From contig SVCL01000100.1 of NCBI GenBank assembly GCA_015058405.1, positions 1 to 49,720 of the forward strand: a stretch of 49,720 bases of DNA, in the 5' to 3' direction. Numbering within the stretch: position 1 is the stretch's first letter; each line of letters begins with the position of its first letter. Shown in pieces: positions 36,909 through 46,874 of the stretch. A program made the translations under genes and the position numbers. The DNA is from Clostridium sp. (GTDB lineage: Bacteria; Bacillota; Clostridia; Clostridiales; Clostridiaceae). The notes beneath the pieces are model-generated. The model did no database searches. It saw nothing but the letters and a program-made list of their open reading frames with translations, and had not been told where the DNA came from.

Positions 36909-37262
36909 ATGAACTTTTTTAATGAAGGAAACAAACTTTATAATTCACAAGATTATCAAAAAGCTATTGACTACTATAAAAAAGCTATTGAACAAAAAAA
37001 TAATGAAGCCTGCTCCTACTATAATTCTGGCGTTTGCTTCATTAAATTGAAAGACTATGATAATGCTATATCTATGATTAAAAAAGCTCTTAATTTACAT
37101 AAAGAGAGCAAATATTACTTTAATTTAGGTTATTGTTATGCCATGCAAGAAAATATTAACAAAGCTTTAATAAACTTCAATATTGCATGGGCACTTAATA
37201 ATGAAGATACAGATTGTGAAAAAGCTATAAAATTAATAACTAATAGATTAAACAAAAGGTGA
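36909..37262 (+). CDS. Tetratricopeptide repeat protein
   Basis: This 117-residue protein consists of three TPR units of 34 residues (for example DYQKAIDYYKKAIEQ, DYDNAISMIKKALNL and NINKALINFNIAWAL). TPRs mediate protein contacts; no partner can be named. It has no signal peptide. GAGGAGG lies upstream, and TATAAT at 36864-36869 could be its -10 box. A perfect hairpin follows the stop. Confidence 0.85.
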   Translation: MNFFNEGNKLYNSQDYQKAIDYYKKAIEQKNNEACSYYNSGVCFIKLKDYDNAISMIKKALNLHKESKYYFNLGYCYAMQENINKALINFNIAWALNNEDTDCEKAIKLITNRLNKR

Positions 37263-37292
37263 AGTTCCTTAATTGGAACTTCACCTTTTGTT
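37251..37292. terminator. Bidirectional terminator, TPR gene and transglutaminase gene
   Basis: AACAAAAGGTGAAGTTCC and its exact reverse complement flank a TTAATT loop, an 18-bp perfect stem with T runs at both ends. It serves two convergent genes. Confidence 0.9.
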
Positions 37293-38350
37293 TAAAATTC
37301 TCCAGCTATACTTTCTTGTTTATGCTCTGAGTCAAAATTAGCATTATCAAAATAGTCTCCAGCTGAATAGAATGTTGAATCAACATTTATCCATTTATTT
37401 TCATCTGATAGATATACCTGATTCCATGCATGACTTACAAATTCTTCTCCATTATAAGCTTTTCCTATTACTATCCTGCTTTTTATACCAACTGCCTTTA
37501 GCATAGATGTATAAAGACATGCATAGTCAAAACAAATTCCTTTTTTATTTTTAAAAGTTACTATAGAACCACTTTCTTCTGAATTATTGTCCTCTACTAT
37601 CCTTCTAGCCTTTTCATCATCATAAGTTATGTTACTTCCAACCCAAGTATATATATTTTTTGCTTTTTCCCTTACAGTTTGTCCATTCTTAGCTAATTCT
37701 CTTGCTTTATTATCTATACTTTCATTAGATTTTATTCCTTCATCTACAGTAACTCCATTATAGTAAACTAATGCACCTGAAGAAATCTTTTCCTTAATTC
37801 CATTAGATATATTTTTTATTTTACTGCCATCTACAATTTTCTGAACAATGTTATATGCTTTTACATTTTCAAAAAAATTAACCTTTAAATTATCTTTAGC
37901 AATATTATTATATATTGCTAAGCTTAAGAATATTCCTATTAATATTAAAATTCCTCTTACAGCACCAAATATAGTAGATAAAATAATTAACATACCTTTA
38001 TTTTCTATTCTCTTTAAACTATTACTAAAAACAAAATTATTAACTAAACTTAAAATTGCTTCAACAATAAATTTAATTATTATAAATATTACAGCAAGTA
38101 CTACTAAATGTATTATCATGTTATTTCCTATCTTAGCAGAAAATTTATCCGTCAATATACTAGTTATTCTTATATCAAGCAATTCATAAAAAGTAATAAA
38201 AATAAAAAATGCAATTATAGTAGAACAAGCTGAAATTATAGATCTTATACCTTCTCCTAAACTTCTAGTCTGCATAACTATTCTAATTATAGATATAGTA
38301 GAAATCAATATAGTTCCTAGACAAATCAAATTCTGAATATCCAAACTCAT
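37292..38350 (-). CDS. Membrane protein with transglutaminase-like domain
   Basis: This 352-residue protein has four or more hydrophobic helices in residues 1-150, in a CvpA-like arrangement, and a transglutaminase-like (papain-fold) domain from about 215. The catalytic triad is visible as C273 in KGICFDYA, H307 in SHAWNQ and D324 in NVDSTFY. Such domains usually act as cysteine proteases or cross-linkers outside the membrane; the substrate is unknown. It lies 20 bases after recX on the same strand and is probably cotranscribed. The ATG has AAGGGG upstream. Confidence 0.85.
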   Translation of the reverse strand: MSLDIQNLICLGTILISTISIIRIVMQTRSLGEGIRSIISACSTIIAFFIFITFYELLDIRITSILTDKFSAKIGNNMIIHLVVLAVIFIIIKFIVEAILSLVNNFVFSNSLKRIENKGMLIILSTIFGAVRGILILIGIFLSLAIYNNIAKDNLKVNFFENVKAYNIVQKIVDGSKIKNISNGIKEKISSGALVYYNGVTVDEGIKSNESIDNKARELAKNGQTVREKAKNIYTWVGSNITYDDEKARRIVEDNNSEESGSIVTFKNKKGICFDYACLYTSMLKAVGIKSRIVIGKAYNGEEFVSHAWNQVYLSDENKWINVDSTFYSAGDYFDNANFDSEHKQESIAGEF

Positions 38351-38370
38351 TTTCTCTTCCCCTTTTTTCC

Positions 38371-39007
38371 TTATTCATTTTCCTCTAAAACTTCTCTAAT
38401 TATATCTTTAACATTTGAATAATCATATCCTCTACTTATTAAAAATCTACAAAGCTTATCTCTAAGTTTATACTTATCAGCTTCTCTTTTAACAAGTTGA
38501 TTATATTTTTTAATAGCTAATTCTTTAAGTACTTCTGTTTCTTGCTCCTTATCCACATCAAGTAATAAATTATCTATTATATCTCTATCTATTCCTTTTC
38601 TTATTAAAGCATACTTTATCTTTTGGCTTCCTTGACTTTTGATTTTATCTTTTATAAACATTTTTGTATAAGACTCATCATTAATAAAGTTATATTCCTT
38701 TAAGAACTTTATTGCATAGGAAACGCTATCTATGTCATACCCCTTTTCTAATAGCCTTTCTTCCATTTCCTTTTCTGTCTTATAGCTTCTTTCTATTATT
38801 CTAATAGCTGTTTCTTTACATTTTAACTTATTTTCTTCTTTGGCTACACTTAAAATTTTTTCTTCATTCATTTACTTCTAAATTTACTTTTACTCCTTCT
38901 TTATATACTAATTCATTAAAAGCAGCAAATGCAAAATTATTATCTATATACACATTTACTCTATCTTTATTTTTTTTCTGAACTTCAATCTTTGTTATTT
39001 TTCCCAA
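38371..39007 (-). pseudogene. recX: recX, split by a frameshift
   Basis: RecX modulates RecA filaments. Two adjacent frames together make a normal-sized RecX of about 210 residues. The first (39007 to 38864) starts with TTG behind AAAGGAG and gives 47 residues, from [15 protein letters not shown] to KVNLEVNE. The second (38871 to 38371) opens with [14 protein letters not shown] and carries the rest, including ETAIRIIERSYKTEKEM and the RecX helical repeats. At the junction the DNA reads AATGAATGAAGAA; removing one TGAA restores a continuous [13 protein letters not shown]. This looks like a 4-bp tandem duplication. The second frame has its own ATG, so reinitiation could still yield a truncated product. 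A sequencing error is also possible. Confidence 0.8.
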
Positions 39008-39012
39008 ACTCT

Positions 39013-40260
39013 CTACTCCTTTGTAGCTCTTAAAATATGAATTGTAGGATCTTTTAATACTAATTTAGATACTTCATCTATTCTTCCCTTATTTAAATTA
39101 TTTAAACTCTCCATATCTTTTACAAATTCAAAGATATCTTCATCTTCAAGTTCTTGATGTAATATATAATTACAAAGTTCTGCTGAATCTTCTAATGTAG
39201 ATATAACTGCTGTTTTATGAACTTTTTTCATAATATCTAAATCTCTATCTCCTATAACGATTTTCTCTTTTAATATATTATCTAAAGTTTCATCTATAGC
39301 TTTAATTGTTTCCTCCACATCATCTTCTGCTACAGCAGTATAAATATATAGAGTTTTTATATATTTTGTCATATCTAATTGAGTATATATATCGTAAGCT
39401 AATCCTCTTTTTTCTCTAATTTCTCTGAATAATAAGGAATTTGAGCTTTCTCCAAGCCTATGATTTAAAATTCTTAACGGAAGTTCATATTTCTTATCTA
39501 AATCATAGAATGTATATAAATAAATTACAGTACTTTGCTCCATATCATTTTTATAGCTAGTTACTTTTACACTTTTATTATTTTCCTCTACAACTTTAAC
39601 TTCTTCTATTTCTTCTCCAGACCATGAACCAAATTCTTTTTCGATTATTTTTTTAGCTTCATCATGCTCAAAAGAAGATACCATTGTAACTAGTGCATTT
39701 TTAGGACTGTAATACTTTTTATAGAACTTTACTATATCATTCTTATTAAATTTTCTGACCTCTTCTTCAATTCCAGTAACATCAATTCTTAAAGGACTTT
39801 TTTCAAAAGCTATTTCATTTACTCTCTTAAAACTTAAGTCTTCAATATCATCCTTACTTGTCCTAATTTCAGCTAAAATTACTCCTCTTTCCCTTTCTAT
39901 CTCATCCTCTGGAAAATTTGCTGAAGTAATCATATCACCTAAAAGTTCAACTGCATTTTTTAATTCTTCTGTCAAACAACTTATTGTATATACTGTAGAA
40001 TTATATTCTGTATAAGCATTATATTCACCGCCTAAAGCTTCTAATTCATAGTTTAACTGTTCATTATCTCTATTATTAGTTCCCTTAAAAAGCATATGTT
40101 CAATAAAATGACTTAACCCTTTTTGTTTCATACTCTCATTCATAGCTCCAACCTTTATTCCCACATTTATTGAAGATATTTGAGTATCTTTTTTTATAGT
40201 TAAAATCTCTAGTCCATTATCTAATTTATGTTTTTTTATATCAAAATTAAGTTTAAACAT
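39013..40260 (-). CDS. M16-family zinc metalloprotease
   Basis: This 415-residue pitrilysin/insulinase-like protease carries the inverted zinc motif HFIEH (H51, E54, H55) in [15 protein letters not shown]. The distal glutamate motif and the RGLAYDIYT substrate-clamp motif (as in mitochondrial processing peptidases) are also present. Single-domain M16B proteins act as dimers on short peptides. Start: ATG with GGAG seven bases upstream. It lies five bases upstream of the recX start, so the two are very likely in one operon with the transglutaminase gene. Confidence 0.93.
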   Translation of the reverse strand: MFKLNFDIKKHKLDNGLEILTIKKDTQISSINVGIKVGAMNESMKQKGLSHFIEHMLFKGTNNRDNEQLNYELEALGGEYNAYTEYNSTVYTISCLTEELKNAVELLGDMITSANFPEDEIERERGVILAEIRTSKDDIEDLSFKRVNEIAFEKSPLRIDVTGIEEEVRKFNKNDIVKFYKKYYSPKNALVTMVSSFEHDEAKKIIEKEFGSWSGEEIEEVKVVEENNKSVKVTSYKNDMEQSTVIYLYTFYDLDKKYELPLRILNHRLGESSNSLLFREIREKRGLAYDIYTQLDMTKYIKTLYIYTAVAEDDVEETIKAIDETLDNILKEKIVIGDRDLDIMKKVHKTAVISTLEDSAELCNYILHQELEDEDIFEFVKDMESLNNLNKGRIDEVSKLVLKDPTIHILRATKE

Positions 40261-40421
40261 TCAAACGCTCCTTTTTTTCTTATAGCAACTTTAAATATAA
40301 TCTTTTTTTACTTACTTTACAATATATTATTCTATTATTCTATTTTATATCCTTTTTATTTTATATATAATTATAGATAAGATTACTTTACAAATCTTAA
40401 TATATAGGAGATGAAAATTAT

Positions 40422-41096
40422 ATGAAAAAGAATATTCTAATAGTTGAGGATGAATTTAGAATAAGATTTTTATTAAGAGACTATTTTCTTAAAGAAGACT
40501 TCAATATTTTTGAAGCTGAGAATGGTTTAGAAGCTTTAGAAATTTTTAAAAAGGAAAAAATAGATCTTATTGTTCTAGATATAATGATGCCTGTTATGGA
40601 TGGCTTAACTACCTTAAATAAAATAAGGGAGGTATCCACTCTTCCTGTTATTCTATTAACTGCTAAAAGTGAAGAAGAAGACAAACTTCAAGGTTATGAT
40701 ATAGGGGCTGATGATTATATAACCAAACCTTTTAGTCCTAAGGTACTAGTAGCTAAAGTAAAAGCTCTATTAAAGAGAACTAGAGAAGATATAGATACAA
40801 GTTCCCAAGAATATAATGGGCTTGTAATTAATAAGTTGTCTAAGGAAGTAAAGGTAAATAACAATATTATTTCTCTTTCTCCAAAAGAATATGAATTATT
40901 AGTATATTTAATAGACCATGAATCTATTACACTATCAAGAGATACTATATTAGATAACGTTTGGGGTATGGATTATTATGGTGATATTAGAACTGTTGAT
41001 ACTAATGTTAAAAGATTAAGAGAAAAACTTGGAGAAAAATCAAATTATATAGTAACTGTTAGGGGTAGCGGCTATAAATTTGAGGTGAAATATTAA
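40422..41096 (+). CDS. OmpR-family response regulator
   Basis: This 224-residue protein has a receiver domain (ILIVEDEFRIR acidic pocket, phospho-acceptor D53 in LIVLDIMMP, LLTAKSEEEDK, and K in ITKPFSP) and a C-terminal winged helix of the OmpR/PhoB type (RLREKLGEKSNYIVTVRGSGYKF). It pairs with the histidine kinase gene that begins in its stop codon. The stimulus and targets are not apparent. The ATG has GGAGATG upstream. Confidence 0.95.
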   Translation: MKKNILIVEDEFRIRFLLRDYFLKEDFNIFEAENGLEALEIFKKEKIDLIVLDIMMPVMDGLTTLNKIREVSTLPVILLTAKSEEEDKLQGYDIGADDYITKPFSPKVLVAKVKALLKRTREDIDTSSQEYNGLVINKLSKEVKVNNNIISLSPKEYELLVYLIDHESITLSRDTILDNVWGMDYYGDIRTVDTNVKRLREKLGEKSNYIVTVRGSGYKFEVKY

Positions 41097-42607
41097 TGAG
41101 ACATAGACTATCTTCTAAACTTTTTGTAATAACTTTAGGTTTATTAATTTTATTAATGTCTACAACTTTAATATTTCAAACTTTTTTCTTTCAAAGCTTT
41201 TATGAAAAAAGAAAAAAAAATAACTTAGTTAATGAAACTTCAAAATTTAGTCATATGTATTCCTTTGAAATTAATAATGATTCTACTCTTAGTAATGCAA
41301 TTAATAATTTTGAAGAAGATACTAACTCTAAATTAGGTATATGCTCATTAAATGGTGATTTAAATTATATAGTTAAAAATTCAAATAAAGATGCTTATGA
41401 CTTAAAAATATTACAATCCTTTTCTGATTTAGTTTTTAACTCTCATAAAGATTTAGTTAACCAGGTTCTTAAAACTGGTCAACCTATAACTTTAAGTTTT
41501 TATGATCCTACATCTAATACTCAAAAGATTGGTGTAGTTACTTCCATGTCTATTTACAGAAGTAATGATGCTATTTTACTAGCAGTTGCATCTATTCAAT
41601 CTATTACTGAAGCTTATGATGTAATTAGTGAATTTTATACTTATATATTTGTAGGATTTTTATTTGTAGCAGCTGTACTTGCTTTAATTTTTTCTAAAAT
41701 TATTTCAAACCCACTTACTAAAATTAATAAGGTTGCTATTAAAATGAGTCAAATGGACTTTTCTGAAAAATGTAATGTTAAAAACCAAGACGAAATAGGA
41801 AATTTAGCTAATACTTTAAACTTCCTCTCTACTAATCTAGAAAATGCTTTGACAGATTTAAAGGATAAAAACAAACAATTAGAAGAGGATATAGAAAAAG
41901 AAAGAAGATTAGAAACTTTAAGAAAAGATTTTGTGGCTTCTGTAAGTCATGAGTTAAAAACTCCTATTGGAATCATTGAAGGTTATGCTGAAGGTTTAAA
42001 AGATGGTATAGTATCTGGAGAGCAATCTGAACATTACCTGGAAACTATAATTGATGAATCAAAAAAGATGGGAGTACTTGTATATAACATGCTTGAACTT
42101 TCAAAACTAGAATCTGGTGTTATTAAACCTTCTCCTGAAATATTTAATATTAACAGATTAATTAATAAAGTAGTTTCTAAGCATTTATCTAATGCAGAAG
42201 AAAATGGACTTAATTTAATTTATAATTCATATACTGATTATTCTTATGTAGAAGCAGATGTTTTTCAAATGGAACAAGTGTTAACTAATATTATTACCAA
42301 TGCAATTAAATACACTTCTCCTGGAAATGATATTATCGTTTCTATTTGTTACGAAAATGAAACCACCTTTAAAATCTCTGTTATTAATAAAGGTAGTTAT
42401 ATAGAACCTTCTGAACTACAAAATCTATTCACTAAATTCTATAGAGTAGACAAAGCTAGAAGAAGAGACGGTAATAGTACAGGTCTTGGCTTAGCTATAG
42501 TAAAAAACATTTTAGATTTACATAACTTTGAATACTCCTTAAATAATATAGAAGAAGGAGTAGAATTCAAATATTTCTTACCAAAAGCTGAACTTGAAGA
42601 TGAATAA
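41096..42607 (+). CDS. Membrane sensor histidine kinase
   Basis: This 503-residue kinase has two membrane helices (about 9-32 and 180-200) bounding an extracellular sensor domain, a HAMP domain (about 201-253), a HisKA domain with H285 in ASVSHELKTP, and a HATPase domain (NIITNAIKYT N box, GLGLAIVKNI G box). It overlaps the response regulator by one base (TAATG), indicating translational coupling. The ligand of the sensor domain cannot be predicted. Confidence 0.95.
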   Translation: MRHRLSSKLFVITLGLLILLMSTTLIFQTFFFQSFYEKRKKNNLVNETSKFSHMYSFEINNDSTLSNAINNFEEDTNSKLGICSLNGDLNYIVKNSNKDAYDLKILQSFSDLVFNSHKDLVNQVLKTGQPITLSFYDPTSNTQKIGVVTSMSIYRSNDAILLAVASIQSITEAYDVISEFYTYIFVGFLFVAAVLALIFSKIISNPLTKINKVAIKMSQMDFSEKCNVKNQDEIGNLANTLNFLSTNLENALTDLKDKNKQLEEDIEKERRLETLRKDFVASVSHELKTPIGIIEGYAEGLKDGIVSGEQSEHYLETIIDESKKMGVLVYNMLELSKLESGVIKPSPEIFNINRLINKVVSKHLSNAEENGLNLIYNSYTDYSYVEADVFQMEQVLTNIITNAIKYTSPGNDIIVSICYENETTFKISVINKGSYIEPSELQNLFTKFYRVDKARRRDGNSTGLGLAIVKNILDLHNFEYSLNNIEEGVEFKYFLPKAELEDE

Positions 42608-42645
42608 AAAAATTAAGGAACTGAAAATACTTTATGTATGATATT

Positions 42646-42707
42646 AAAAAAGATAAAATAATTAGCTACATATAAACTGTTTGATTTTGCTAATTATTTT
42701 ATCTTTT
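42646..42707. terminator. Terminator between kinase and reductase genes
   Basis: AAAAGATAAAATAATTAGC and GCTAATTATTTTATCTTTT form a perfect 19-bp stem around a 23-base loop. A and T runs at both ends allow it to serve the two convergent genes. Confidence 0.8.
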
Positions 42708-42756
42708 CTTGCTATAACATCTTTATTTTAAGATTTTTGATACAGCACCTCAATTT

Positions 42757-43497
42757 TTAAAGTATTGCCCCGTCTACCTTTATTATTTGACCTGTAATAT
42801 AGGATGAATCTTTTGAACATAGGAATGTAGCTGTCTTTGCTACCTCTTCTGGTAGTCCAAATCTACCCATAGGAATTTCTTCTTCTAATTCCTTTCTATC
42901 TTCCTCACTTAAAAAAGAATTCATCTTTGTTTCTATAACTCCTGGTGCTATAGCATTAACTCTTATATTTGATGGTGCCATTTCTTTTGCTAAAGCTTTT
43001 GTAAATAAATTAATACCACCTTTAGTAGTAGAATAACCTACCTCACAAGAAGCACCTGCCTCTCCCCATATAGAAGAAATATTAAGAATAATTCCTTCCT
43101 TACCTAACATATGTGGTATAACTAATTTACTTAAATACATAGGCCCTAATAAATTAGTACTAATTATATTGTTTATCTCTTCCTTACTTGAATCCATAAA
43201 TAAACCTATAGTACTTTTAGCTGCATTATTAACTAATATATCTATCTTTCCAAAATGCTTTATAGTTTCATTAACTATTCTTTCCGCCCCTTCATATGTA
43301 GAAACATCTTCTTTAATTAATATTCCTGTACTTCCTAAATCCTTAACTAAATTTAAAGTTTCATTTGCACCATCATCATCTTTAGAATAATTAATTACTA
43401 TACTTGCACCTTCTTTTGCAAAATCCAAAGCTATAGCTCTACCAATACCTCTTGAAGCTCCTGTTATTATTGATACTTTTCCTGTTAATTTACTCAT
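42757..43497 (-). CDS. SDR-family reductase (FabG/YmfI-like)
   Basis: This 246-residue short-chain dehydrogenase has the Rossmann motif TGASRGIGRAIA near residue 12, NNAAKS, and the catalytic tyrosine-lysine pair in GYSTTKGG (about residues 154-158). It is usually annotated as 3-oxoacyl-ACP reductase. In Bacillus the homologue YmfI (5-aminopentanone reductase for EF-P) lies beside M16 proteases, and an M16 gene is nearby here, so YmfI-like function is possible. I would not choose between the two. The gene lies 12 bases downstream of the dipeptidase gene. Confidence 0.85.
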   Translation of the reverse strand: MSKLTGKVSIITGASRGIGRAIALDFAKEGASIVINYSKDDDGANETLNLVKDLGSTGILIKEDVSTYEGAERIVNETIKHFGKIDILVNNAAKSTIGLFMDSSKEEINNIISTNLLGPMYLSKLVIPHMLGKEGIILNISSIWGEAGASCEVGYSTTKGGINLFTKALAKEMAPSNIRVNAIAPGVIETKMNSFLSEEDRKELEEEIPMGRFGLPEEVAKTATFLCSKDSSYITGQIIKVDGAIL

Positions 43498-43509
43498 TAC
43501 TTTCTTCCT

Positions 43510-44445
43510 TTACTTTAATACTTCATTAAATAATCTAATTACATTTTTATTATATATTTTTTCTATTTCATCATAAGTAAATCCTTCTTTTTCAAGCCTT
43601 AAAGCTAATTTCCCCATTTCTGATGCATCTTTGATTTCAACCTTGTTCTCGATTCCATCAAAATCACTTCCTAAAGCTATAACATCAATTCCACCTACTT
43701 TTTTTATGTGTTTAATATGTTTAACCATATCATCTATTGAAGAAACCTTATTTTCACCTAAAAAGAAAGAACAAAAATTCAGCCCCATTACTCCACCTTT
43801 ATTAGCTAGTTTCTTTATCATATCATCAGTTAAGTTTCTTGAATTATTAGTTATATATCTACTATTAGAATGAGTTACTATAAAAGGTTTCTTACATTCT
43901 CTTACTAAGTCATAAAATCCTTCATCTGACAAATGAGAAGCATCTGGAATAATTCCTAGAGATTCCATCTCCTTAACCATTTCAATTCCTAAAGATGTTA
44001 ACCCTTTATTTTGATTTACTTTTTCTATGTGAGAATATCCTAAGGAATTATTATAATTCCAAGTTAATGTTATCATTCTTATTCCCTTTTCATAAACCTT
44101 TATTAAATTTTTAATATCTCCTTGTAAGACTTGACCTTCTTCTATAGATAAAAAAGCTCCTATCTTTCCTCTTTTAGTAGTTTCACCTAATTCTTTTATA
44201 GTAGTAACTATCTCTATATCATTTTTATTATTTTTAACTTCTTTCATAAAGTTATCATACATAGCATTAAAATCAAACATGGGATTATTACTTTCCTTTA
44301 AATCAACATAAAAAGCAAAAACTTGAGCAAGAGAATTACCTTTTTGTAGCTTTTCAATATCTATATCATAATTATTTTTTTTAAGTTTTCCCCCTTGCCC
44401 CCAAAGCTTCCATGCTGTATCACAATGTAAATCTATATATTTCAT
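43510..44445 (-). CDS. M19-family (membrane-type) dipeptidase
   Basis: This 311-residue protein matches the renal dipeptidase family, a zinc enzyme with a TIM-barrel fold. The first metal motif is DLHCDTAWKLW near the N-terminus, with later FLSIEEGQ, DASHLSDEG, VTHSNSR and LGSDFDGIE, all expected metal or substrate sites. There is no signal peptide, so it is probably cytoplasmic and processes dipeptides, including D-amino-acid peptides. GGAGG lies before the ATG. It forms an operon with the SDR gene. Confidence 0.93.
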   Translation of the reverse strand: MKYIDLHCDTAWKLWGQGGKLKKNNYDIDIEKLQKGNSLAQVFAFYVDLKESNNPMFDFNAMYDNFMKEVKNNKNDIEIVTTIKELGETTKRGKIGAFLSIEEGQVLQGDIKNLIKVYEKGIRMITLTWNYNNSLGYSHIEKVNQNKGLTSLGIEMVKEMESLGIIPDASHLSDEGFYDLVRECKKPFIVTHSNSRYITNNSRNLTDDMIKKLANKGGVMGLNFCSFFLGENKVSSIDDMVKHIKHIKKVGGIDVIALGSDFDGIENKVEIKDASEMGKLALRLEKEGFTYDEIEKIYNKNVIRLFNEVLK

Positions 44446-44569
44446 AAAACTTCCTCCTATATATACTCTCTCAACTTTAAAATACTATATCTTTATATTA
44501 TTACACTTATTATCTTAATTTTAAATATAAATCTCCTCACTTTATTTCATTTACATTTATTTACTTTTA

Positions 44570-44598
44570 TTGAAAATATTTCTTAATTATGCTATACT
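44570..44598 (+). promoter_or_regulatory. Promoter of the MBL-fold gene
   Basis: TTGAAA (44570-44575) and TATACT (44593-44598) are 17 bases apart, 32 bases upstream of the proposed TTG start. Confidence 0.65.
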
Positions 44599-44630
44599 TA
44601 TAAATATATTTAAGACAGGTGGTGAATTTA

Positions 44631-45269
44631 TTGTATAACATTATTACTATACCTTGCGGTAATTTAAATTGTTATTTGATAGAAGGTGATGATTTTGCCA
44701 TTTTAATAGATACTGCAACAAAAAAATACAGAAACTATCTATTAGAAAGATTAAAAAACTATAATATAACTTTAATAATATTAACTCATGGACATATAGA
44801 TTATATTGGAAATGTAGCTTTCTTAGCCAAAAAATTCAATGCAAAAATAGCAATGCATATAGATGATTATAAATTATCAAAAAATAATTTAATTAATACT
44901 ATCTACTCAAATTCACTTTTAGGCACCTTTTTTAAAAAAATTTCATTATACCAATTCAAAAAACATTCTATAGATGATTTTGAACCTGATTTATTTTTAG
45001 AAGATGGTGAATCACTTAAAAACTTTGGTATTGACGCTAAAATAGTTCATTTACCAGGACATACTAAAGGATCTATTGGTGTTTTAATAAATAAAAATGA
45101 ACTTATAGCTGGAGATATGTTTATGAATTTAATCTACCCCTCTGAAGCATTAATTGCTGAGGATATAGATATGCTTAGAAAAAGTATTCACAAAGTAGAT
45201 TTACTTAATCTTAAACTAGTTTATCCTGGACGTGGTGGTACAATTACTTCTGTAAAGGTAAACATTTAG
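44631..45269 (+). CDS. Metallo-beta-lactamase-fold protein with altered metal site
   Basis: This 212-residue protein has the MBL fold: ILTHGHIDYIGN (residues 51-61), LPGHTKGSIG (H144), AGDMF (D162) and VYPGRGG near the C-terminus. In active family members the motifs read HxHxDH and PGHG. Here the histidine after D57 is Y58 and the last histidine is R201, so two of the site-2 metal ligands are replaced while the site-1 residues remain. I start at the TTG at 44631, eight bases from AGGTGG; the GTG codons at 44619 and 44622 overlap that site. The substrate is unknown. Confidence 0.8.
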   Translation: MYNIITIPCGNLNCYLIEGDDFAILIDTATKKYRNYLLERLKNYNITLIILTHGHIDYIGNVAFLAKKFNAKIAMHIDDYKLSKNNLINTIYSNSLLGTFFKKISLYQFKKHSIDDFEPDLFLEDGESLKNFGIDAKIVHLPGHTKGSIGVLINKNELIAGDMFMNLIYPSEALIAEDIDMLRKSIHKVDLLNLKLVYPGRGGTITSVKVNI

Positions 45270-45314
45270 GTGAACACTTAATTTATTATATATTAATATT
45301 GTCTATTATAAAAA

Positions 45315-45363
45315 TACCTCTTAAAGTAAATTTGATTTATTAATCACCCTACTTTAAGAGGTA
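45315..45363. terminator. Bidirectional terminator, MBL gene and glyA
   Basis: TACCTCTTAAAGT and ACTTTAAGAGGTA form a perfect 13-bp stem between two convergent genes. The T-run is weak on both sides. Confidence 0.65.
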
Positions 45364-45394
45364 TAATATAAAACTTAAATATAGCCTTTTACTT

Positions 45395-46627
45395 CTAATA
45401 TAAAGGATGCTTTTCACATAAAGCTACAACTTTATTTCTTAGTTCTGTTAAATCACCATCTCTATTTTTAATTGCCTCATCAATTATTTCTGCAATTACT
45501 TTCATATCTTCTTCACGGAATCCTCTTGTAGTTACTGAAGGAGTTCCTATTCTTACACCTGATGTTACAAAAGGACTTCTTGTTTCATTTGGAACAGTAT
45601 TCTTATTTAAAGTTACTCCAATTGAATCTAATAACTTTTCTGCATCTTTTCCTGTTATATCTTTATTAGTTAAATCAACAAGTATTAGGTGATTATCAGA
45701 ACCTCCTGATACTAATTTAAAGCCTCTATTAACTAACTCTTCTCCTAAAACCTTACAGTTTTTGACTACTTGAGTCATATATTCTTTATAGCTAGGATTT
45801 AAAGCTTCTTTTAAACATACAGCTTTACCTGCTATTACATGCATTAAAGGACCACCTTGCATACCTGGGAATATTGATTTATCTAAATCCTTAGCAAACT
45901 TTTCTTTACATATTATAAGACCACCTCTTGGTCCTCTTAATGTCTTATGAGTAGTTGTAGTAACAAAATCTGCATATGGAACTGGTGATGGATGAACTCC
46001 AGCTGCTACAAGACCTGCTATATGAGCCATATCTACCATTAAATATGCTCCTACTTCATCAGCTATTTCTCTAAACTTTTTAAAATCTAATGTTCTTGAA
46101 TATGCACTTGCTCCTGCTACTATAAGTTTTGGCTTATGTTCAATAGCAATCTTTCTAACATTTTCATAATCTATCATTTCTGTTTCTTTATCTACACCAT
46201 AAGAAACAAAATTAAATAACTTTCCTGAAAAGTTAACTGGTGAACCATGAGTTAAGTGACCACCATGGCTTAAGTCCATTCCTAATACTGTATCCCCAGG
46301 TTTAAGAACTGTGAAATATACTGCCATATTTGCTTGAGAACCTGAATGTGGTTGAACATTAACATGTTCTCCTCCAAATAACTCTAAAGCTCTTTTTTTA
46401 GCTAATTCTTCTACTTCATCAACTACATAGCAGCCACCATAATATCTCTTTCCTGGATAACCTTCTGCATATTTATTAGTTAAATATGATCCCATAGCTT
46501 CCATAACAGCTTCACTAGTAAAGTTTTCTGAAGCTATAAGTTCAATACCTGTTTGTTGTCTCTTTAATTCCTTATTAATTAGCCCATAAATCTCTTCATC
46601 AACTTTTGATACATTTTCAAAATTCAT
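45395..46627 (-). CDS. glyA: Serine hydroxymethyltransferase
   Basis: GlyA interconverts serine and glycine with tetrahydrofolate, the main source of one-carbon units. The 410-residue PLP enzyme shows [23 protein letters not shown], and the cofactor lysine K228 in [14 protein letters not shown]. It has the normal bacterial length. The start ATG has GGGGTGAC upstream. The gene is monocistronic. Confidence 0.97.
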   Translation of the reverse strand: MNFENVSKVDEEIYGLINKELKRQQTGIELIASENFTSEAVMEAMGSYLTNKYAEGYPGKRYYGGCYVVDEVEELAKKRALELFGGEHVNVQPHSGSQANMAVYFTVLKPGDTVLGMDLSHGGHLTHGSPVNFSGKLFNFVSYGVDKETEMIDYENVRKIAIEHKPKLIVAGASAYSRTLDFKKFREIADEVGAYLMVDMAHIAGLVAAGVHPSPVPYADFVTTTTHKTLRGPRGGLIICKEKFAKDLDKSIFPGMQGGPLMHVIAGKAVCLKEALNPSYKEYMTQVVKNCKVLGEELVNRGFKLVSGGSDNHLILVDLTNKDITGKDAEKLLDSIGVTLNKNTVPNETRSPFVTSGVRIGTPSVTTRGFREEDMKVIAEIIDEAIKNRDGDLTELRNKVVALCEKHPLY

Positions 46628-46874
46628 ATTCTTGTCACCCCAATTTAATCTTTTTTATAAATTATACGTTTATTTCCTTTATTTATCAACTTATTTTAAA
46701 AATTATATTTATTTTTTTAATTTTTTATACATTACATAATAATTTTAACTTCTACACAAAAAATCTTTACACTTTTAAAGCTTTAATAATATTTAATCAC
46801 AAAAAATTCCTCAAAATTTCATTATATTATGCTATAATACAGATAATATTTATGAAAGAATTAGAGGTCTTTTT

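Noticed and set aside
37848..38189. 113-codon plus-strand frame
   Set aside because: It is the antisense of the membrane helices of the transglutaminase-like protein, which gives long shadow frames.
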